Assembly (NCBI GenBank): GCA_934636865.1
Contig: CAKUBI010000023.1
Coordinates: 1-34,076 of the forward strand
Reading direction: 5' to 3'
DNA from: an uncultured Oscillospiraceae bacterium
Lineage (GTDB): Bacteria > Bacillota > Clostridia > Oscillospirales > Oscillospiraceae
DNA length: 34,076 bases
The translations under genes and the position numbers were made by a program. A model generated the notes under the pieces. The model did no database searches. It was not told the origin of the DNA and worked only from the letters and a program-made list of their open reading frames with translations. The number at the start of each line of letters is the position of its first letter. Position 1 is the first letter of the stretch. Below are positions 23,450-31,086 of this stretch, piece by piece.

Positions 23450-23492
23450 TTGCAATCCCCCTTATTATAGGATATAATATTGAATACAATAA
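23450..23492. promoter_or_regulatory. Interlocked divergent promoters between controller and Gabija-like operon
   Basis: Rightward: TTGCAA (23450-23455) and TATAAT (23473-23478), 17-bp spacer. Leftward: TATAAT read on the minus strand at 23469-23464, with a poor -35 (TTGTAT, 23490-23485). The two -10 boxes form a perfect inverted repeat ATTATA-GGA-TATAAT (23464-23478). A second repeat TATTG-AATA-CAATA lies at 23479-23492. Polymerase could hardly use both promoters at once. The repeats are candidate binding sites for the XRE controller. Confidence 0.6.
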
Positions 23493-23532
23493 ATCTACAG
23501 ACAATAAGTAGCTTTTTTGAGGCGGTGATTGA

Positions 23533-25113
23533 GTGAATTATATTAAATCTTTGCATATTGAAGGTTTTAAGAAGTTTCAAACCTTGGATGTAGAATTTAA
23601 TGAACACATGAATATTCTTGTTGGCGAGAACGAGGCAGGGAAAAGCACTATACTGGACGCTATCAAAACGGTATTAAACCAGCAATATCGTCTTGCTGAC
23701 AAATCTGTGTTGAGAGATTTATTCAATGCCCAAATGGTTGAAGCATTTGAAGCCAATCCAAGCGTTAAAACCCTACCTCGTATCTTGATAGAAGTAGAAC
23801 TCGTGCTTGACCCTAAAACTAAAAACGCTGATTACTTCTATGGAGAAGTATACGGAACATTAAAAAAGCAAGCCGAAAAATTCGGTATCCGATTTGAGTG
23901 TAAGTACGATGAATTATTGGGAGCAGGTATGGAGCAATCCATATCTGAGAAGAAAATTCCGTACGAATATTACGCACTTACATGGATGACATTTGCAAAC
24001 AATCCATATCAGACAATTCGGAGACCGCTTCAGTTCATCGCCATAGATATAACGAACAATGCCTCAGCTCCATCTTTCAATTCTTACAATAGAACGTTAT
24101 TTACAAGTAGATATGATGAGGCAACAAGAGCCAAGGCAAAAAATGATTTTCGCACGAAGTTAGTTGAAGCATTCGACGCTGCAGAACTTCCTGAATTGGG
24201 TGATAATCGCAAGTTCGGCGTTGATACGAAAAAAGTTGTATTTGAAACCATACTTTCCGTTTACGAGGGAACGATTGCTCTTGAAAATCGTGGTAGTGGC
24301 ATGGAAAGCCTAATCAAGACGGAAATCGCCTTAGAGAAAGCTAACGGATTAGATGTTATTTTGATGGAAGAACCAGAAAATCACCTGAGTTTCACTACAC
24401 TTCGCAAAATGCTCCATGAGATTTCTATAAAGCAAAAAGATTCACAGATTATTGTTGCTACACACAACAATATGATCGCCAGCCATCTAAATCTTAACAA
24501 TGTTCTTTGGATAACAGAAAGCGAAGTTAAATCTCTTTCTGGAGTAGATAAAGCCGTGGCAGAGTTCTTTGTCAAGGCTGATGATAATGCTTTTCTTCAG
24601 TTGTTACTTTCAAACAAGGTTTTTCTTGTGGAGGGCGCTACCGAATTTTTACTGCTGCCGCATTTTTACAAACAGATTACTGGTAAAACAATCGAAGAAG
24701 ATGGTATATCGGTGATCTCTTGTAATGGTATTTCTTATAAAAACTATCTTGAGATCGCCAAAAAGGCAAACAAGAAAATATCTGTAATTACGGACAATGA
24801 TGGTAAACAGGGCAGAATAGACGAAGCAATAACATTTAATGAAACCACTACATTGCAGCACATCTTTTTGGGCGCGACAACGGATGATTGGACATGGGAA
24901 GCGTGTCTGTATAATTTGAATAAAGCGGCACTTGATGGGATGATAGAAGTTCAGGCAGGAGCTGATTATTTATTCCATAAAAAAGATTACGGTCAAGTTC
25001 TTGGGAAAATGTTAAACAACAAAGTGGAGACAGCATATAAGATGCTTATCTCTGGGGTGGAATTTGAAGTGCCCCAGTACATAAAGGATGCATTTGAATG
25101 GCTAAGAAAGTAA
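23533..25113 (+). CDS. OLD-family ATPase/TOPRIM nuclease, GajA-like
   Basis: A 526-residue protein. The ABC/SMC-type ATPase occupies about residues 1-345: Walker A GENEAGKST (31-39), signature-like ENRGSGMES near 255, Walker B DVILMEEPENHL from 274, H-loop VATHN near 309. A TOPRIM domain follows, with catalytic Glu367 in FLVEGATE and the metal pair Asp421/Asp423 in ITDNDGK. This layout defines OLD nucleases. A UvrD-like helicase gene immediately downstream marks class 2 OLD, which includes GajA of the Gabija anti-phage system, where the protein is a DNA-nicking nuclease controlled by nucleotide levels. It is somewhat shorter than Bacillus GajA (about 578). GTG 23533 has GAGGCGG 7 nt upstream. 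It overlaps the helicase gene by 16 nt. Confidence 0.85.
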   Translation: MNYIKSLHIEGFKKFQTLDVEFNEHMNILVGENEAGKSTILDAIKTVLNQQYRLADKSVLRDLFNAQMVEAFEANPSVKTLPRILIEVELVLDPKTKNADYFYGEVYGTLKKQAEKFGIRFECKYDELLGAGMEQSISEKKIPYEYYALTWMTFANNPYQTIRRPLQFIAIDITNNASAPSFNSYNRTLFTSRYDEATRAKAKNDFRTKLVEAFDAAELPELGDNRKFGVDTKKVVFETILSVYEGTIALENRGSGMESLIKTEIALEKANGLDVILMEEPENHLSFTTLRKMLHEISIKQKDSQIIVATHNNMIASHLNLNNVLWITESEVKSLSGVDKAVAEFFVKADDNAFLQLLLSNKVFLVEGATEFLLLPHFYKQITGKTIEEDGISVISCNGISYKNYLEIAKKANKKISVITDNDGKQGRIDEAITFNETTTLQHIFLGATTDDWTWEACLYNLNKAALDGMIEVQAGADYLFHKKDYGQVLGKMLNNKVETAYKMLISGVEFEVPQYIKDAFEWLRK

Positions 25114-26231
25114 TTCTTGCCGTTGCTGGTGCGGGAAAGACCTATCATATCTGCCATAAGATAGACCCGACTAAGAAAAACTTAATACTTGCATATACTC
25201 ATGAAAACATTCACAACATTCAAAAAGAATTATGTGATGCACATGGATGCGTGCCGGAATTGACAACAATAATGACCTTCGATGCGTTCGTGTACCACAA
25301 TTTAATTCTTCCGTATGAACCAAGTATCGCTAATCATTTTTCTATGCCTCGTTTTATAAGTAGAGGTATTTGTTTAACCGATCCTCCGCCGCAGAGAATA
25401 AAGGATGCCAACGGCGAGATGGTATCTAATCCCCTATATATGAAAAAGGATAAACTTGCTCATTACGTGACGAAGAAACGCCAATACTATTGTGTCACTT
25501 TGTCAGAGCTCGCGCTTCAAGTAAAAGAAGGACGAGATTCTCTCATCAAGCGAGCGGCAGCCCGATTGAATATGTTCTACGATTCAGTTTTGATTGATGA
25601 GTTTCAAGATTTCAGAGGATTTGACTATGAACTAATTATGAAACTTGCAAAGCATTTAAATGACATTCTGCTTGTTGGTGATTATTATCAGCACTCTGTT
25701 TCTGCCCGAAACAACACAGGCAAGCCATTTAAAACCTCAAAAGGCGATGTATCATACGCCGAATTTGCAGAAGGTGTATTGAAGTCTGGGTTTGAGGTAG
25801 ATACGACCACTTTGTCAAAGTCCAGACGATGTTCTGTGGATGTATGCAATTATGTAAGCAATAAACTGGAGATTGATATTACGTCTACCGGTGATCATAT
25901 AGGACAAGTAATATGGGCTGATGATATTGCTGACGAGGTGTTGAGCAATGATCTAATTACCAAACTGGTTTATAGTGAAGCTACAAGGTATTCATTTCCA
26001 GCTTTAAATTGGTCATACGCCAAGGGGGATACCGTGGATTGCGCTTGCGTAATTCTAACGAAAGATTTCGAGAAACTCGCTGAAGATAAATTTTCGACCA
26101 AGAAAATATCCATTTCTACACTGAACAAATTGTACGTTGCTATGACACGTAGCCGTGGCGATTTGTACCTAATAAAAGCATCGACATTTAAAAAATTGCA
26201 AGATGCGTATATCAAAAGTAGATATACTTAG
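25098..26231 (+). CDS. Compact UvrD-like SF1 helicase, GajB-like
   Basis: A 377-residue superfamily-1 helicase-like protein. Motif I AVAGAGKT (GAGKT 11-15), motif II LIDEFQD (165-171), motif III LLVGDYYQHSVSA, motif IV-like LSKSRRC and motif VI LYVAMTRSRGDLYLI are all present, but it is much shorter than UvrD (about 700) and GajB (about 490). The accessory 1B/2B insertions must therefore be cut down. In Gabija, GajB assists GajA in phage DNA recognition and destruction. The ATG lies within the end of the GajA-like gene, so the two are translated together. No terminator is obvious directly after it, and the structured hairpin region begins within 40 bp. Confidence 0.82.
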   Translation: MAKKVILAVAGAGKTYHICHKIDPTKKNLILAYTHENIHNIQKELCDAHGCVPELTTIMTFDAFVYHNLILPYEPSIANHFSMPRFISRGICLTDPPPQRIKDANGEMVSNPLYMKKDKLAHYVTKKRQYYCVTLSELALQVKEGRDSLIKRAAARLNMFYDSVLIDEFQDFRGFDYELIMKLAKHLNDILLVGDYYQHSVSARNNTGKPFKTSKGDVSYAEFAEGVLKSGFEVDTTTLSKSRRCSVDVCNYVSNKLEIDITSTGDHIGQVIWADDIADEVLSNDLITKLVYSEATRYSFPALNWSYAKGDTVDCACVILTKDFEKLAEDKFSTKKISISTLNKLYVAMTRSRGDLYLIKASTFKKLQDAYIKSRYT

Positions 26232-26266
26232 TGGGTGATACGTAGAGCTTTTGAAAAGCAAAGTCA

Positions 26267-26688
26267 GCTCCGCAGGAGCGCAGCCGATTTCTCTGAAATC
26301 GTTCAGGGGTTTGGGGCATTTCCCCAACAAGATTGCACGGGTGTATAAACACGAGCATTGCTTGCCAAGTGCGTTTCGCAGTTGGCAGGTAATGAGAAGT
26401 GGGTACCGCCGTGCATTGCTTGCCAGAATGGCAAGCTCCGGTGTGGGTACTCACCGGATTTGCTTGCTATTCTGCAAGGAAATCCCGGTCGTACCACGCC
26501 GGTTTTCGCAAGTGTATCTACACTTGCTGTGCTTGCTATTCTCCGTTTCCTATGTTAGCAAGCGCCATTTCCCAAATGGAAATCGGCGGCAATCGCCGCC
26601 TTGTCTGCCAAAAAGCGAAACGGACGGACGGAAGTCAATGGCGGCGCAGCCGTTCATCTTGACCATTGACGGCGTTCGTCCGTTTTGC
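26267..26688. other. Dense array of about thirteen consecutive hairpins (non-coding)
   Basis: No convincing gene lies between 26232 and 26742. Reading along the strand, inverted repeats follow one another almost without gaps: 26267-26279, 26285-26301, 26311-26327, 26361-26389, 26418-26436 (8-bp perfect, loop GAA), 26437-26458 (7-bp perfect), 26463-26478, 26485-26502, 26508-26527 (9-bp), 26531-26563 (8-bp), 26564-26587, 26585-26600 and 26615-26688 (12-bp outer plus 8-bp inner stem). GCATTGCTTGCCA occurs twice (near 26355 and 26414), and CTTGC is used in many stems. This could be a structured RNA, a transfer or replication origin of the element, or a recombination signal. Confidence 0.75.
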
Positions 26689-26742
26689 TATTCCAACTGG
26701 ATTTTTGCATGAAATGAACCGAAGCGAAGGAGGCTTGACGAA

Positions 26743-27138
26743 GTGAATCCGAAAGAAAAAGACAATGAGATCATCGAACTGACCGACGAGGAACTGGACG
26801 AGATTTTTACCGATGATGATTTTGATAACAGCGAGGAGGACGGTGAAATCCACTCGTTTCATTTCACCAACCCCGACCCATATACCAAAGTCAAGCCACG
26901 CCCCGACGATGCCCCAAAGAGAGAGTTTTCTTTCGATGAAAAGGGCAACATTGTTGTGAAAAATCCGTCCGCCTTTTGGCTGCCCGACGTCAAAATTGTG
27001 GAGGAACACGGCGGCACGGAATACACCGTAACCGGCAGCTATGAGGGAACGGAAACCCTCGACAGGAAGCTCAGACGCATCATGGAACAGAACGCCGCCG
27101 ATGATAAAAACGGTATCACGGAGGACGCCGATGAGTAA
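26743..27138 (+). CDS. Small acidic element-borne protein of unknown function
   Basis: A 131-residue protein that I do not recognise functionally. The first 45 residues are very acidic (ELTDEELDEIFTDDDFDN), followed by a compact region with FHFTNPDPYTKVKPRPDD, REFSFDEKGNIVVKNPSAFWLPDVKIVEEHGGTEYTVTGSYEG. GTG 26743 is preceded by AAGGAGG at 26727-26733. It lies directly before the recombinase and its end overlaps a possible recombinase start at 27131. Linkage suggests a role in excision or transfer of the element, but nothing in the sequence proves it. GC content matches the recombinase, not the AT-rich cargo. Confidence 0.7.
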   Translation: MNPKEKDNEIIELTDEELDEIFTDDDFDNSEEDGEIHSFHFTNPDPYTKVKPRPDDAPKREFSFDEKGNIVVKNPSAFWLPDVKIVEEHGGTEYTVTGSYEGTETLDRKLRRIMEQNAADDKNGITEDADE

Positions 27139-27211
27139 CGGCGTTTCTCTTGATATAAACCCAAAATCCAATCCTGTTCAGACAGTTGCCCCGACAAAGG
27201 AGGATAATAAT

Positions 27212-28867
27212 ATGGCAAGGGCAACCGACAAAATCACAGCATTATATTGCAGACTGTCCGTAGAGGACACCAAGGAAAAAGGCGGCAAGGATGACCCATC
27301 GAACTCCATCCAGCATCAGCAGATCATGTTAATGGAGTATGCAAAATCTCAGCACTTTCCGAACCCGACGTTCTTTATTGATGACGGGTACAGCGGCGTG
27401 GATTTTTCCAACCGCCCCGGCTTTCAGAAGATGCTTGCGGAAATTGAAGCCGGTCATGTGGAAGTGGTGATTACGAAAGATCTTTCAAGACTCGGTCGTA
27501 ATTCCTCGCTGACAGGGCTTTATATCAACTACACGTTTCCTCAGTACGGCGTGCGGTATATTGCCATCAACGACCACTTCGACACCATTGACCCCAACAG
27601 CACCGACAGCGACATGGCAGGTATCAAGAACTGGTTCAATGAGTGGTATTCCAAGGATACCAGCCGCAAAATCCGTGCCGTCAACAAGGCAAAGGGGGAG
27701 CGTGGAGAGCGCTTGACCACCAACGTTCCCTACGGCTACAAGCGTGACCCTGACGATCCTAAGAAATGGGTGATTGACGAGGAAGCTGCACAGGTCGTGA
27801 AGCGGATCTTTGCGCTCTGCATGGAGGGAAAAGGGCCGAGTCAAATTGCCGCCCTGCTGGAAAAGGAGAAGGTGCTGAACCCCACCGCCTACAAACAGCG
27901 GGAGGGCAGAAAAACACCGCATCAGACCCCGGAGAACGAGTATCGCTGGCACGAAAGCACCGTTGCTTACATCCTCGAATACATGGAGTACACAGGCTGC
28001 ACGGTCAATTTCAAGACCTACACCAACTCCATCTGGGATAAGAAGCAGCGGGAAAATCCAATGGAGAATCGCAAGATTTTCTATAACACCCACCCGGCAA
28101 TTATCTCTCTGGAAGTCTTTGATAAGGTGCAGGAGATCAGGCAGCAGCGGCACCGCAGAACAGCGACGGGGAAGAGCAATATGTTCTCCGGTCTGGTGTT
28201 CTGCAACGACTGCAAGCAGAAGCTCTACTACTCCACCACCAGCTATTTTGAAAAGCGGCAGGACTTCTTCATCTGCTCCACCCATCGTGTCAATAAGGAC
28301 AAGTGCAGCGGACATTATATCCGTGCCGTTGTGCTGGAACAGATCGTCTGGAAGCACATTCAGGAGGTCGTATCGGTAGTCACTCGCTATGAGGCGTATT
28401 TCCGTTCTGAAATGGAGCAAAAGCTCCGTATACAGAGCGAGGAATCGCTGCGGCTATATCAAAAGCGGCTGGCACAGGCTGAGAAGCGTATCGGAGAGCT
28501 TGACCGTCTTTTCATCCGCATTTATGAGGACAATGTAGCCGGACGGCTGGACGATGAGCGCTTTGCCATGATGAGCAAGAACTACACCGAGGAACAGAAA
28601 GACCTCAAAGCCGAGGTCAAGGGTCTGCAACAGCAAATCCATGAACAGGAACAACAGGCAGAGAATATAGAGCAGTTTGTTCAGCGGGTAAAGAGGAACA
28701 GCACCCTCACGGAACTGACCCCCTATGCCCTCAGAGAGCTTGTCAAGGCGGTCTATGTAGATGCACCTGACAAGTCCAGCGGCAAGCGCAGGCAGAAGGT
28801 ACATATCGAGTACGACCTTGTGGGCTATATTCCTGTGGATGAGCTGCTAAAAGCGGAACAGGCATGA
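27212..28867 (+). CDS. Large serine recombinase (TnpX-like)
   Basis: A 551-residue site-specific recombinase. The N-terminal resolvase-type domain has catalytic Ser16 in ALYCRLSVED, and VVITKDLSRLGRNS downstream. A recombinase domain follows (VPYGYKRDPDDPKKWVIDEEAAQVVKRIFAL), then a zinc-ribbon-like segment with Cys pairs near residue 331 (FCNDCKQ...FICSTH...DKCSGHYI) and a coiled coil at about 405-495. It should excise the element as a circle and insert it at GA sites. I chose ATG 27212 with AAGGAGG at 27197-27203. ATG 27131, also behind GGAGG and overlapping the previous gene's stop, would add 27 residues and is a real alternative. No accessory excisionase is recognisable. Confidence 0.93.
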   Translation: MARATDKITALYCRLSVEDTKEKGGKDDPSNSIQHQQIMLMEYAKSQHFPNPTFFIDDGYSGVDFSNRPGFQKMLAEIEAGHVEVVITKDLSRLGRNSSLTGLYINYTFPQYGVRYIAINDHFDTIDPNSTDSDMAGIKNWFNEWYSKDTSRKIRAVNKAKGERGERLTTNVPYGYKRDPDDPKKWVIDEEAAQVVKRIFALCMEGKGPSQIAALLEKEKVLNPTAYKQREGRKTPHQTPENEYRWHESTVAYILEYMEYTGCTVNFKTYTNSIWDKKQRENPMENRKIFYNTHPAIISLEVFDKVQEIRQQRHRRTATGKSNMFSGLVFCNDCKQKLYYSTTSYFEKRQDFFICSTHRVNKDKCSGHYIRAVVLEQIVWKHIQEVVSVVTRYEAYFRSEMEQKLRIQSEESLRLYQKRLAQAEKRIGELDRLFIRIYEDNVAGRLDDERFAMMSKNYTEEQKDLKAEVKGLQQQIHEQEQQAENIEQFVQRVKRNSTLTELTPYALRELVKAVYVDAPDKSSGKRRQKVHIEYDLVGYIPVDELLKAEQA

Positions 28868-28886
28868 CCGAGATCATGCCTGTTCC
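28855..28886 (+). terminator. Hairpin spanning the recombinase stop codon
   Basis: Perfect 13-bp stem GGAACAGGCATGA (28855-28867) and TCATGCCTGTTCC (28874-28886), loop CCGAGA, followed by AAGAATTTTGATTTTA. The TGA stop is the end of the left arm. Confidence 0.7.
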
Positions 28887-28899
28887 AAGAATTTTGATT

Positions 28900-28938
28900 T
28901 TACTGTCTTACCAGCAGGGGGCTTTTGCCGCCTTTTTT
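28900..28938 (-). repeat. Right terminal inverted repeat of the element
   Basis: Read on the minus strand: AAAAAAGGCGGCAA (28938-28925), 8 bp, TGCTGGTAAGACAGTAA (28916-28900). The left end carries the same blocks with a 9-bp gap and one mismatch. Confidence 0.85.
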
Positions 28939-28990
28939 ACGATGTAACATTAAACTTGCGCGCGTAGCGGGCAACGCTCGCTCCGCTTGC

Positions 28991-29019
28991 TTGAAAAAAC
29001 GCGCCCGCTCCGCTATACT
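28991..29019 (+). promoter_or_regulatory. Promoter of the DUF2812-like gene
   Basis: TTGAAA (28991-28996) and TATACT (29014-29019), 17-bp spacer, about 30 bp before the start codon and outside the element. Confidence 0.75.
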
Positions 29020-29048
29020 TTAAGAAAAGAGACGGGGAGGGAACGCGC

Positions 29049-30227
29049 ATGAACGACTGGCCGCGCGAGGAAAAACGAAAAAAGAAATACTACCGTGGCA
29101 GCGAGTACGACCTGCGCGGCGTGGAGCGGTGGCTCGCCGGGCTTGCGTCCGACGGGCTGGAGCTTGTGGAGTGGAACGAGTTTCGCGACAGCATGCCGCG
29201 CGAGTGCCGCTTCTATCTCGAGCCCGCCGCGCGGGACGACGGCCCGACGGTCGAGCTGAGCGAAAAGCGCGCGGCGCTGGGTTGGGAATACGTCTGCACG
29301 ACGAAAAACGGTATGTTTTACGTCTGGCGCGGCGGCGCGCTCGCGCACATGCCCATGCCGCGGCAGCAGACGGACTCCTACTGCTATCGCAGGGTGAAAA
29401 AAGCGCTGCGCGAGAGCTGGATCATCCCCGCAATCTATGCGGCGGGTGTCGTCATCGCGGCGGTGATCGTCGCGGGGAGCGCGCCGCTGCTCGTGCGCAC
29501 GCTGATCACGCTGCGCCCTGCCGCGGGCATTCAGGCGCTTTCGCTGCTGCTGTCCGCCGTCCTCGGCTCGCTTGCCAGCACCCGGCAGAACCGGGACCTG
29601 CGCGCGCTCCGGCGCGCGATGGAGGAGGGCGAGCACGTGCGCACCCTGCCGCGCAACCGCTGGGTGTGGATCGAGAAGGGGATCTCCCTGATCTGCCTTC
29701 TGCTGGTGTTCGCGCTGCATATCACGGATCGCGACCTGCCGGAGACGAAGGAGTATGCCGACGATCCGCTGCCCTATCTCAGTGCCGCGCAGGTCGGCGG
29801 CGGGGAGAAGGAGTGGTGCGAGGTGTGCCGGCAGCGGACGGTGCTCGGCGGTACGGTCAGCATCGTCGGCGAGCCGCCGTTCGGCGGGATGATCGGCTCG
29901 TGGTGGACCTACGGCACGGAGCTGGATTTCTACGCCCCGCGCATCACGGACCTTGCCGCTCCGCTGGCGGCGGAGCTTCGCCATTACTTCATGGACGGCA
30001 GCGAGGAGACGCTGACGCTTGACGGCTTCGACGAGGCGTACTACGCGGGCTTTCCCATCCCGAAGCACATGGTCCCATCGTATGTGAAGGGCGAGGCGGC
30101 GTACCGGCAGTTCGTCATCCTGCGGCGCGGCGGCAGAGTGCTCTTTTACCGGGCCGAGACGGCAGAGGACCTGCGCAGCCATTTGAGCGAGCTTGCGGAA
30201 ACTTTCGCGCAGTACGAAAATGCGTAA
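29049..30227 (+). CDS. DUF2812-like membrane protein
   Basis: A 392-residue protein. Residues about 13-100 resemble DUF2812: YDLRGVERWLAGLASDGLELVEW, then CRFYLEP and GWEYVCTTKNGMFYVWRG. Predicted membrane helices follow at about 124-145, 160-178 and 212-230. About 160 residues after the last helix resemble a second copy of a DUF2812-type or related beta-rich unit (FYRAETAEDLRSHL near the end). Such proteins are often found with PadR regulators, but here it stands alone. Function is unknown. ATG 29049 has GGGGAGG upstream. A bidirectional terminator follows. Confidence 0.7.
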   Translation: MNDWPREEKRKKKYYRGSEYDLRGVERWLAGLASDGLELVEWNEFRDSMPRECRFYLEPAARDDGPTVELSEKRAALGWEYVCTTKNGMFYVWRGGALAHMPMPRQQTDSYCYRRVKKALRESWIIPAIYAAGVVIAAVIVAGSAPLLVRTLITLRPAAGIQALSLLLSAVLGSLASTRQNRDLRALRRAMEEGEHVRTLPRNRWVWIEKGISLICLLLVFALHITDRDLPETKEYADDPLPYLSAAQVGGGEKEWCEVCRQRTVLGGTVSIVGEPPFGGMIGSWWTYGTELDFYAPRITDLAAPLAAELRHYFMDGSEETLTLDGFDEAYYAGFPIPKHMVPSYVKGEAAYRQFVILRRGGRVLFYRAETAEDLRSHLSELAETFAQYENA

Positions 30228-30231
30228 AAAA

Positions 30232-30270
30232 GGGGAGCGTTCCCATCGGGAACGCTCCCCTTCTCTTTTT
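30232..30270. terminator. Bidirectional terminator
   Basis: Perfect 13-bp stem GGGGAGCGTTCCC (30232-30244) and GGGAACGCTCCCC (30248-30260) with loop ATC. TTCTCTTTTT follows on the plus strand and a T6 run follows on the minus strand, so it serves both convergent genes. Confidence 0.9.
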
Positions 30271-30273
30271 GCA

Positions 30274-30984
30274 TTACTGCTCGAATTTCTTGAGCTCCTC
30301 AAGCTGGCCCTCGAGCGTCGTGAACGCGCCGGGCAGCTGGAAAACGGCTTCATCCGCGCGCCGGAGCTCGCTCGAAACGCTCGCGCAGGTCGCGCCGAGC
30401 GTTGTGAGCACCTGCGCGCACTGCGCGCTGCAAGTTTCGATCAGCTCTTGCAGCTTTGCGCGCGTGGCGGCGTCGAGCGCGTCGGCCCGCTCGCGGGCGG
30501 AAAGCTCGATCCCGGCGATATGCTCCTTGACGCGGCTGTATTCCTCGGCCTGGGCGCGCAGTGCGGTGATCTCCTTTTCAAGGCGCTGGCGCTCGCGCTC
30601 GGCCTCGGAAAGGCGGGCGGCGTGCTGGGACTCAAGCTCGGAGAGATTCTGCTCGTCCGCGGCCTTCTGCGCCTTGAGCTTCTGCGCGCTCTCCTCCAGC
30701 TGGGCGCGCAGCTCGGTGATGGTCTCCTGTGCGGCGGTCAGGCCCTTTTTGAGCGCGGCCTGCGCGTCGGTCGCGGTGGTGCAGCTCTCGGCCAGCTGGG
30801 CGCGCTCGCGCTCGGCGGCGGCCAGCTTATTGCGAAGCTCTGCGTTCTCGCGGCAGAGCCCGTCGCTCTCCTGCTCGAGCTGCTCGATCTGCTGCTTGGT
30901 CTCGAGCGAGGTCTTTTCGATATAACGGATGACGTCGTCGCGGTTGAAGCCGCCGAAGACAGAACTCTTGAAGGTATTTTCCAT
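30274..30984 (-). CDS. DivIVA-like coiled-coil protein
   Basis: A 236-residue protein. The N-terminus KSSVFGGFNRDDVIRYIEKT resembles the membrane-binding head of DivIVA/GpsB-type proteins, which opens with a short hydrophobic motif and FxxxDVxxYI. About 150 residues of heptad-rich coiled coil follow (about 25-175, rich in Glu, Gln, Arg, Ala), then a helical tail with AQVLTTLGATCASVSSELRRADEAVFQL. DivIVA proteins mark curved membrane at poles and septa. I chose ATG 30984 behind GGTGGGAG; the open frame further upstream lacks a ribosome site. The precise cellular role is not predictable. Confidence 0.72.
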   Translation of the reverse strand: MENTFKSSVFGGFNRDDVIRYIEKTSLETKQQIEQLEQESDGLCRENAELRNKLAAAERERAQLAESCTTATDAQAALKKGLTAAQETITELRAQLEESAQKLKAQKAADEQNLSELESQHAARLSEAERERQRLEKEITALRAQAEEYSRVKEHIAGIELSARERADALDAATRAKLQELIETCSAQCAQVLTTLGATCASVSSELRRADEAVFQLPGAFTTLEGQLEELKKFEQ

Positions 30985-31086
30985 ATTGCTCCCACCTTTA
31001 TCTTGATCAATATTATGGTAACACAAAAGCGGGACGATGACAAGGAAAAAAGCGCGGCGCTGCGAAACGCCGCGCTTTCGCGCTTT

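Larger units (their letters stand above)
20155..28942. mobile_element. TnpX-type integrative/mobilisable element carrying defence genes
   Basis: About 8.79 kb bounded by imperfect terminal inverted repeats and by GA at both junctions (20153-20154 and 28941-28942). It encodes a large serine recombinase as its last gene. TnpX-type recombinases insert at GA dinucleotides and leave GA at each end, which fits. The AT-rich cargo (20.7-26.2 kb) is a restriction-modification locus and a Gabija-like pair. The flanking part (26.2-28.9 kb) has intermediate GC. I see no relaxase or conjugation genes, so it would need help to move between cells. Exact ends are inferred to within a few bases. Confidence 0.8.

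Noticed and set aside
26267..26688. CRISPR array
   Set aside because: The hairpins differ in sequence, spacing and loop; there is no constant repeat with regular unique spacers and no cas gene.
26251..26712. 153-codon frame across the hairpin array
   Set aside because: The array is fully explained by inverted repeats; the frame has no ribosome site and a composition set by the repeats. Three overlapping frames there are equally open.
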